This document shows, piece after piece, positions 56,784 to 64,000 of a stretch of DNA of 64,000 nt (its first letter is position 1; each line of letters begins with the position of its first letter). The notes beneath the pieces were generated by a model. The model searched no databases. It was not told where the DNA came from and saw nothing but the letters and a program-made list of their open reading frames with translations. A program made the position numbers and the translations under genes. This DNA is from Carex sylvatica (taxonomy: Eukaryota > Streptophyta > Magnoliopsida > Poales > Cyperaceae): contig CAXKVR010000189.1 in assembly GCA_964058845.1 (NCBI GenBank), positions 98,040 to 162,039 of the forward strand. Reading direction: 5' to 3'.

Positions 56784-57729
56784 GGGAGGATTTTATGTAT
56801 ATCGCTAAAAAATTAAAAAATTATGTATTCTTCCCTTCAAAATCTATAGTTACATATTTACCATTCTAAATTCTAATTACCTATATATTTATTCATTATA
56901 ATTTAAATATACATATCAAATATACTCAAAATTCAAATTAATTATGTTTAAAATTACGAATACTATAATCAATGAAGGATTAATTAAAACTGAACTCATT
57001 TTATGTGTACACTTCTTCATATTTCTGTAATAATTTTTGAAAAAACATACTCTCAGTATCCTCCCATCTAGATTTCAAAGGTTCTTTGGCGCTGGAGAGG
57101 GTTAGACTTAGAAGTGATCAAAAGGAGAGCTTTTAGCTTATGTGTAGCATGCATGATTGTATTAGCACAAGAGAGTTACAAACGATCATGATAGGTTTTA
57201 GCACAAGTCTAACAAGCGTGATTGGAAATATGGAACACCGCTGGATAGGATTAGTCGCTATTAGCATGAGAGCTTCAGCACACGTGGAAGGAGAAGAGGC
57301 ACAATTTTAGATTTTTTTTAGATAGAATAAATAGATTGATTTTAAAGGAACAAGCAACTATCACTTTTGATTTCCAAAAAACACCTCCACCAAGGCACTG
57401 CTTCGGTGGAAGGATTGAAGACACTTAGATATTAAAGTATAATAAATATCATTTCCATCCCTCCATCGAGGCACTGCCTCGTAAAAGGTGTTTTTTTTTG
57501 AAATCAAAAGTTATAGTTGCTTGTTCCTTTGAAATCAATTTATTTGCTTCTATTTAAAAAAATCCTATATTTTATAAAATATTAAACATAATTAATTTTA
57601 GTTTTTAATTAATTGAATAAATATGTAAGCAATTAGAATTAAAAATGATAAATACGTAATCATAGAATTTTAAGAAGAAAAAAAAAATGTAATTACATAA
57701 TTTTTTAGTGATATATATAAAATTTCCTC
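56784..57729. mobile_element. Long-TIR non-autonomous element (ATGTATACCCC family), copy 3
   Basis: Left GGGAGGATTTTATGTATATC and right GATATATATAAAATTTCCTC are mirrored, as are the inner words CAAAATCTATAGTTACATAT and ACGTAATCATAGAATTTTAA. Flanks TTATTTTCA (56775-56783) and TTATTTTTA (57730-57738) form a 9-bp duplication with one mismatch. An inner palindrome at 57330-57545 has CACCTCCACCAAGGCACTGC and its partner GAGGCACTGCCTCG, perhaps a nested MITE. Confidence 0.8.
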
Positions 57730-57738
57730 TTATTTTTA

Positions 57739-59859
57739 TTTGAAGGAATATCGACATTATAAAAAGAAAAATCGCTCCAACCAGTTAAGCCATCAATAAT
57801 TACTAATTAGTAAGTTCAATATTTTTTAATATACAATTAATACAACCTAACTGGTTAGTTCAGAGTGTCGTTTTGCCTTCATTCTCTCGAGCTAGATTCA
57901 ATTTCTCTCTTATTTTATTTTTTAAAATATTTAAATTTTAGCTCCCATCTTACCGTCTATCTCATCAACTGTTGATCTCTATCGAAATTTACATATAAAA
58001 AATTATTAAACGTTTAGTTGAAGAAAAATATGTTCTTACTTTTCAGAGATTCTCTTCTGGTGGATCCTTTTTTTTCTCTACACAAAAATAAAAGTATCTA
58101 ATGCTTTCTCAGTTGGATTTTCTGTGACATTTTTTTCGATTGCTTTTGTAATCAACTAAATTTTGCTAATGAAAAAATTATTATATCGTTACTGGTTTTG
58201 TCATAGATATATCACAATACGTGTGTCACTCGTGTGTCGTCCAATATTACCCTTCAATAGAAAATAACACGTCGCACAAATTCAACTGGTCACGTCTTGT
58301 CATATTACATGACTAGTTTTTTTATTTAATTTATTTGCAATAGTTTTTGTATATTCTTTTTTACTATTTTATATGAATGAACTTACAATTATAAAATTAA
58401 TTAAACATGACGTAACTATTTGTAAAACATAACTTTTTTTTTTTTTACTATTTTAGTTATATCACATCATATTATATAAAAATTATTTTATTCATATACG
58501 GTGATATGACATGACCAATGGCGAAGCTAGAAATTTTATCAGGGGTAGGCGAACATATATAGTTGCAAAAAATAAAATCAACATAACAAAAGTTACAACA
58601 TCAATGCCTTAAAATCTAATTTCTTGAAATTCGCAAAAATAAATTATTTTTTTCTTGAAAAGAAAAACCAAAATATTTTACGCGTTAAGCCGATAATTTT
58701 GATACAAAGAACTCGAAAAATCTCCAAATGGTTGATTTTATATGGATTTTATAAGTTTCACAAGATAGGAATACAATTTTGGGTGCAATTTGAGTACAAC
58801 CAAAGGAAAACTGACTAGTGGGACACAGAGAAAGAAGGAGGCCGCATGTCATTTAAATTTTCAAAATATTCCTTCGTTTTATATAAACCTAAATCACCTA
58901 CACCATGTGAACCTTGTTCAAATTTTCACACGAAATATTCCTACCCGAATTCAAGACATAAGCTAAAGAGAAGTTGTGAGGCCGACATATGGAATCCCTT
59001 GATCAGATCCGTCTCCCTCTTCTCCAACTCGCATGAGGCTGGTTCTAGAGCTAGAAAAACCAAAAAAAATGAAAAAAAAAATTAAGAAGAAAATAATAAT
59101 TAAGAGAAAATGACTTTCTCGGTTGGATAGAGGTTAGGAATAGGCAACCCAATTTTCTAAAGTTAGACAACCCAAAAAAACTCTAATCTAAAAAAATAAA
59201 AAATATTTTCAAAAATAAACAAATGCCTACACCTGAAACACGCTAGCTTTGTCTTTGGACTAAGTTTTGCCATATTAATTATGTTAAATTCTTTTCATCA
59301 GCAGCATTTGCCTATAAACTATAACACCTTGCTTTGGATCATATCGTATAATAAATTGAATTCGATGGATAATTTGTTGCAATTGTCAACCTTTTCCCTT
59401 TCGTGCCGCTCTTTTTCTACTTTAAGTATAATTTTTTCTCTACTTCTTAATTTAATATGTTGACCCTCGTATTCAGTTGAAGCTTGAAATTAACACATGA
59501 CAAACATGGTTAATTAATTATTTAACCCACACTATAAGTGCTAACGCATCTTTTTCAGGGACCACGGAGCTGCCATTCAATAAATTCAGAAACTAATATT
59601 AATATTATTTTCAGCTTTGGCAAGATAAAATTTGACACCGACCATATGTTTTAAATTTAATATTGGTTTTATTTTTTAGCTTTGGCAAGACAAAATAGAC
59701 ACGGATCCTTCATCCTTCATCCGAGAAATTCGCATTCAATTGTAAGTTTTAACCATAAGAAATTTCACAATCTAAAATCTCGTACTTCCTTTGTAACGTT
59801 ACACCGCATTAAAAATTGTTGTCAAAATCTTCACCACCTAATTTTTAGAATTTTTTAAA
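57739..59859. other. Intergenic DNA, nothing firm recognised
   Basis: 57840-57905 has tRNA-like words (AACTGGTTAGTTCAGAGTG, then CTAGATTCAATTTC) but no full SINE. 58800-59100 is less AT-rich without a recognisable product. At 59600-59700 AGCTTTGGCAAGA(T/C)AAAAT is repeated directly. Confidence 0.4.
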
Positions 59860-60085
59860 ATCAGTATTTTTTATTAAATAATAAATTTTAGAAAAGCACT
59901 AATTTTGATTTTTTTTTTTTTTTTAAATAGTAAAATATTTTCAAAAAAATATAAAATTTGGGCTCAAAACACATTTCAATATGAATAACATGATGAGAAG
60001 TTCGGATTGACTATTTTAATTTTGAAATTAGAGATATGAGCACAAATTAAAACACTCACTTTAATTTGCAAAGCATGGTAGCCTT
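59860..60085. repeat. Foldback family I fragment (right half)
   Basis: AAATAGTAAAATATTTTC, then AATTTGGGCTCAAAACACAT, then GAGAAGTTCGGATTGACTA and GCAAAGCATGGTAGCC, the right inner arm and terminus of family I. The left arm is largely lost. Confidence 0.55.
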
Positions 60086-60098
60086 TCTCTCTCTCTCG

Positions 60099-60150
<52 letters not shown>

Positions 60151-60270
60151 TAAGGCTATCATACATTGCAATTGATATATATTTTTGTAAATTAGACTAA
60201 ATCACGGAATTCAAAGTCCAAATAACCGATTCAAACCGTTCATCTTGTTCTCCATATTAATATGTGTTTG

Positions 60271-60668
60271 TGACGCCAGACAGAACAAAAAATTGTTCTA
60301 TAGGCGTGCAATACCAACAATCTTCAGAGATTAAAATTCAGAGAACACCAAATAAAGGGGAGAAACGTCTCTCCTTAATTTTATAACATAAATAATTTTC
60401 AGAAAATAATTGTCTCTTCTATTCACCCACAAGCCGGGCAATATAGTTACTACTCAATGCAGAAAAAAAAGAAGGAAACTAACTAATATTAGGTAACATA
60501 TAATAGAAATAATGCAAATTACTTAAGCAGAAATTAGACAGTACGGCCAGAGGCTAAATTCAGAAATAAAAATCTGAATATAAAACATTACCATAAAACT
60601 AAAGTAAATAAATATATTGCTGATTTGCTTGCTGAAATTAATCTTCTGGTTCGGATGCTCCTGCATCA
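60271..60668 (-). repeat. 3' LTR of the non-autonomous LTR retrotransposon
   Basis: About 398 bp, sharing ACCAACAATCTTCAGAGAT, AGGGGAGAAACGTCTCTCC and TTCTGGTTCGGATGCTCC with the other LTR. A modest number of substitutions and small indels separate the two, so the insertion is not brand new. Confidence 0.92.
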
Positions 60669-61100
60669 GTCGCTCCGGGTTGAAAAGAACTCGCCCTCGA
60701 GTTCGGATCTTCTTTTCTTATCCTTGTAGATCTCTTTTAAACAATACAATTTCAGATAAGAAACCATTAAATCGATAGGGTCAAATTTGGTTGATTTGTC
60801 CAGCAAGGTGTACTCCGCAAACACCAGATTTGTGAACTTGAATTCCAGCAACTTGGCATGTAGATTTTGCTGGGTCATCTTAAAATTTTGTTGAAGAAGT
60901 TCTTGACCAAATATTGTGCAAATTCCAAGAGTTTTATTGAGCACAAACCTTGCATTTTCCGGTTTGTATCTCAACTGCAAAAACGGATCATTGTAGTCGG
61001 ACTTAAAGATCTCGATGTTGGTCAAACACAAACGTTTTGATATCAACAGAACATTAGCCTCAACCTTCAAAGACAATGCATTTGCTAGACTACTCGACAA
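60669..61100 (-). CDS. Unidentified reading frame of the LTR element, 3' part
   Basis: About 144 codons open on the minus strand up to a TGA formed by the first bases of the 3' LTR (60668-60666). The segment is hydrophilic with a Lys/Glu-rich C terminus (YKDKKRRSELEGEFF). It does not begin with ATG. It overlaps the preceding frame by 16 bases, so a frameshift or an ancient continuous frame is likely. I do not recognise it as gag, protease, RT or integrase. It could be non-standard gag sequence or captured host sequence. Confidence 0.4.
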
Positions 61101-61285
61101 ATCGCCAATGTAGTCTTCACAATATTTGAAGGGTTGTTAATGGCCTCAATTTTTGCTTCGGGTTCACCCATCAAGGTGTTGACATCATGCTCATCATCGG
61201 GGTATTCATCAAAGATTGGAGGAGTTTGAAATAACATACCTTCATCTTCTTCACAGAAATGTTCTGGATTAGCACCAGAATGCAA
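61085..61285 (-). pseudogene. Polyprotein remnant of the LTR element
   Basis: Short frame with an acidic CEEDEGMLFQTPPIFDEYPD stretch. PPIFDEY-like acidic segments are, to my recollection, found in plant Ty3/gypsy polyproteins between the protease and reverse transcriptase regions. If so, the element kept scattered pieces of a gypsy polyprotein. Confidence 0.4.
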
Positions 61286-61413
61286 ACTATTCCAGTCTTT
61301 CGAATGGTTGTCTCTCTGCTGGGGGTGAGATGAAAGAGAACATTGTCGCTGAAGATGTTGTGAAGGTGGTGGTGAGAAGAAATGTCGGTGTAGCTCGCAA
61401 ATTCGTGCCTCGG

Positions 61414-61704
61414 TCAGCGATCTTGACTGATACGAGTTTTGCTTTTCGAAGATCCATGCCTTATTTGGCGGTTTTGGCTTCGATCGGCAACCTCCAATAG
61501 CGAATTACGTTGTAGGAGCAGGGTTAGCTCTACAATTTGTCTCTGCAGATCCTCAATCAACATAGCATCCTCGATGCTGCGATCATGGTGCGGAGCTTCC
61601 TCCATCAGAACCTCCCCACGGTGACCACCATGATCACCATGTCCACCATCCATTAAAACTGATGAAACAACACTAAGACGAAGGATTTCGGCTCTGATAC
61701 CAAC
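61414..61704 (-). pseudogene. Gag-like N-terminal remnant of the LTR element
   Basis: Frame running from the primer-binding site: Gly/His-rich start (MDGGHGDHGGHRGE), then a coiled-coil-like IEDLQRQIVELTLLLQ segment. This resembles the N terminus of plant gypsy gag, which often has a low-complexity start followed by a short helix. The retrotrans_gag domain itself is missing. Confidence 0.45.
61691..61702 (-). promoter_or_regulatory. Primer-binding site, initiator tRNA-Met
   Basis: TGGTATCAGAGC on the minus strand, two bases inside the 5' LTR, is complementary to the 3' end of plant initiator tRNA-Met. Confidence 0.93.
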
Positions 61705-62097
61705 TAACATCGGACAGAACAGAAGATTATTCTATCGGCGTGCGATACCAACAATCTTCAGAGATTAAAATTTAGATAACACCAAATAAAGGGGAGAAAC
61801 GTCTCTCCTTAATTTTATAACATAAATAATTTTCAGAAAATAATTGTCTCCTCTATTCACCCACAAGCTGGGCAATATAGTTACTACTCAATGCAGAAAA
61901 AAAAAAAAACTAATTAATATTAGGTAACATATAATAGAAATAATGCAATTTACTTAAGCATAAATTAGACAGTACGGCCAGGCTAAATTCAGAAATAAAA
62001 ATCTGAATATAAAACATTACCATAAAACTAAAGTAAATAAATATATTGTTGATTTGCTTGCTGAAATTAATCTTCTGGTTCGGATGCTCCTACATCA
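61705..62097 (-). repeat. 5' LTR of the non-autonomous LTR retrotransposon
   Basis: About 393 bp; same order of words as the other LTR. Because the element is on the minus strand, this right-hand copy is the promoter LTR. Confidence 0.92.
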
Positions 62098-62399
62098 GTT
62101 TGGAGATCAAATTTTATATTTTTTTGAAATTTGTTTACTAATTTTTTAGATTTATTGAAAATGGTTATTTTTTATGGTCCAAATTTGTCTGAAAAACAAC
62201 GATTTTTATAAATCTAAAAAAATAGTAAATAATTTTCAGAAAAATATAAAATTTGGTCTCCTAACACATAATATATGGAGAACAAGATTACCGTTTGGAT
62301 CAGTTATTTGGACTTTGAATTCAATGATTTATAGACCAATGTACAAAAATACTTATGCATTGCAATGTATGGTAGCCTTACTCATATATATATATATAA

Positions 62400-63375
62400 A
62401 AGTATGCGGTAGTAATGTTATTCTTAGTGCACCACTAATTACTCTAAAAACTAAAATTAATCACAATTAAAGTAAAAAGATGAGTTTAGAAAAATTTGAT
62501 GGAGTTCGGAAAATCAAAGGACGTCTCCGGGGCGTCGCAACCTCTTCTAGGTGCGCCTTTCTATACCCAATGAAAAAGAATTATAATTTCTGAACCGGTG
62601 AGCCCTTACAAAATCTTCGGAAAGTCACACAACTAACTCAAAGAGAGAAGAGAACGAAGTCTCTAAGTTTAAGCTACTCAAGAGAAACACTCAAAAAATC
62701 ACTCTAACTTAATCTAACTTAAGATTAGTGAAGTGGGTTTGAGGTTGTTTGAGGAATTTTGAAGTTTTAAGCTCTCACAACAATGGAGTAACCAAGATCA
62801 CAGAAAAACTGTATTTTTGAAATTTAGGGTCTACTGGAATTGCTTTGGAGAGAAGCCCAAAGGTCTATTTATAGAGACAGCTCCAAAATGAACTTTTTGA
62901 CTTAAAACGTTACAAATATTTTGTAAACCGTTACAACGTTTTAGTTTAATTTGAATTTATGTTTTCTTTTTCTGCGAGATTGATCAAAACATTACCAACA
63001 TTTATAAAACGTTACATAACAATTTGCAATGCAAAAACTTGATCAAAAACAGACTTTTTAAAACTTGAAATTTAATTAAAACGTTACAATGTTTTATTGT
63101 ATCTCATGAGTTTAATCAAGATGTTCCTTGGTATTTCTTTACAGACTGAATCGTTATAACGTTTTACAAACGTTACCAACGTTTGTACCCTGTTGAAACA
63201 ATATCAAACATACTTTATCAAGTTTATAATTTTACAATTTAAATTATTTATATGTGTCTTCATGATTTCTTCACTTCAAGCAATCTTCATTACAATTTCA
63301 ACTGTCTTAAACCTGCATAACTCTAAAATAGAAGAAATCATAAAATTCAATAATTGTATGTTTTTTGCAAATTAG
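62400..63375. other. Intergenic DNA with repeated GTTACAACGTT words
   Basis: Between about 62900 and 63190 AAACGTTACAA, GTTACAACGTTTT and ACGTTACCAACGTTTGT recur on both strands. It may be the decayed 3' part of the neighbouring copia element, but no LTR pair is seen. No gene recognised. Confidence 0.4.
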
Positions 63376-64000
63376 TCAAATAGACGAAAAAGATTATTGC
63401 TAGAAATATGGTCTTTGGACTTGAAACTACTTTTGATTTGTTTACATTGGACACATGCATCACATAATCCTTCAAGTTCTAACTTATGAGTTGGTAACTT
63501 GCGTACAAGATCTAATTTGACCAATTTACTAATGGTATCAATTGAAACATGTCATAGTCTACAATGTCATAACCATGACCCTATGGTTATAGCACTTAGA
63601 CATTTCTCACCGGAATCAAAATGAGTAAAATGCAAGTAATAGATATTTTTCTTTCTTTTATACCTTTATATTAATGCGTCATCCGAGTACCTAACTAAAT
63701 GACAAATATCAATATCAAATTTTACATAATAACCGAAATCACATAACTTACTAACACTAAGTAAGTTATAGCTCAATCCATTAACAAGATATACATTGGA
63801 TATGGCCAAGTGTTGGTTACCACAACAATAGAGCTTTTCTTTTGATTTTTTTAAAGGTAACCGTACCCCCATCATATAGTTCTAAGAATTTAAAAATGAA
63901 TTTATCACCGACCATATGATGTGAACATCCACTATCAATTATCCAAGCACTTTCTTTTTGACTTGATATCAAGCACACCTACAAAGTATATATTAGTTAT
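63376..64000 (-). pseudogene. Decayed Ty1/copia retrotransposon fragment (protease to gag-pre-integrase)
   Basis: Read from the right edge on the minus strand: the copia protease motif WIIDSGCSHHM (near 63935), then, after a frame change, NVYLVNGLSYNLLSVSKLCD, the conserved end of the protease region. Further on, a zinc-binding gag-pre-integrase-like stretch with CDACVQCK lies near 63450. Frameshifts and stops make it non-functional. It is cut by the window edge at the 5' side and ends before the integrase core. Together these mark Ty1/copia rather than gypsy. Confidence 0.85.

Larger units (their letters stand above)
60271..62097 (-). mobile_element. Non-autonomous LTR retrotransposon, 1.83 kb, minus orientation
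   Basis: Two direct LTRs of about 395 bp (60271-60668; 61705-62097) enclose about 1.04 kb. GTTTG flanks it at 60266-60270 and 62098-62102, a perfect 5-bp target duplication; read on the minus strand the LTR begins TGATGTAGGAGC. Next to the LTR at 61705 is a primer-binding site for initiator tRNA-Met, which sets the orientation to minus. No reverse transcriptase, RNase H or integrase fits in the interior, so it depends on another element. Read on the plus strand, the outermost base pairs are TG and CA. Confidence 0.93.
60151..62380. mobile_element. Foldback element, family I, epsilon arms, split by an LTR retrotransposon
   Basis: Left TAAGGCTATCATACATTGCA is mirrored on the right by TGCAATGTATGGTAGCCTTA. 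The family I core (GATTCAAACCGTTCATCTTG) is interrupted at 60271-62097 within TGTGTTTGGAGATCAAA. The left end follows a long (TA)n(GA)n tract. The right end is followed by another TA repeat. Confidence 0.88.

Noticed and set aside
58624..59085. Two consecutive open frames in a less AT-rich stretch
   Set aside because: Different frames, no family resemblance, no promoter or intron signals.
60271..62097. Interpretation of the internal frames as a host gene flanked by repeats
   Set aside because: The LTR pair, tRNA-Met primer site and 5-bp target duplication show that the whole unit is a retrotransposon.

Overview
The window is nuclear DNA of a flowering plant. It is AT-rich, its genes are few and split by GT-AG introns, its proteins belong to plant-specific families (arabinogalactan protein, phytocyanins, BAHD-type acyltransferase), and most of the rest is plant-type transposon sequence. 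The species cannot be told from the sequence. Five protein-coding genes are supported; I re-derived their exon joints by reading splice sites in frame.

Layout. 1-7.3 kb: no gene, only non-autonomous transposon remnants. 7.4-13.3 kb: three cell-surface genes, a proline-rich classical arabinogalactan protein (+, 7404-8108) and two GPI-anchored phytocyanins (-, 9238-10081 and 12346-13282). All three have a signal peptide, Pro/Ser/Thr-rich sequence that suits arabinogalactan glycosylation, and a C-terminal GPI signal. 13.3-18.5 kb: MITEs and simple repeats, including a 27-base C run. 18.8-21.7 kb: a two-exon BAHD-like gene (-) of 366 residues that lacks the catalytic His and the DFGWG motif. 22-50 kb: a transposon-dense tract with foldback elements, long-TIR elements with 9-bp target duplications, a LINE broken by a palindromic insertion carrying an inverted copy of its LINE target, a MULE-like element holding a LINE 3' fragment, and a 4.8-kb CACTA element. 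50.99-54.96 kb: an eight-exon RAB1/RABD2-type small GTPase (+) whose promoter region is tandemly duplicated and carries a MITE. 55-64 kb: more repeats, a 1.83-kb non-autonomous LTR retrotransposon nested in a foldback element with clean 5-bp target duplications, and a decayed Ty1/copia piece at the right edge.

The genes do not form a pathway. The AGP and phytocyanins probably act at the plasma membrane/cell wall, the RAB1-type GTPase in ER-to-Golgi traffic (a route GPI proteins use, but the linkage is probably incidental), and the BAHD-like protein has no assignable reaction. The most notable non-genic signal is a foldback family that keeps one shared inner core while its outer arms differ completely from copy to copy.
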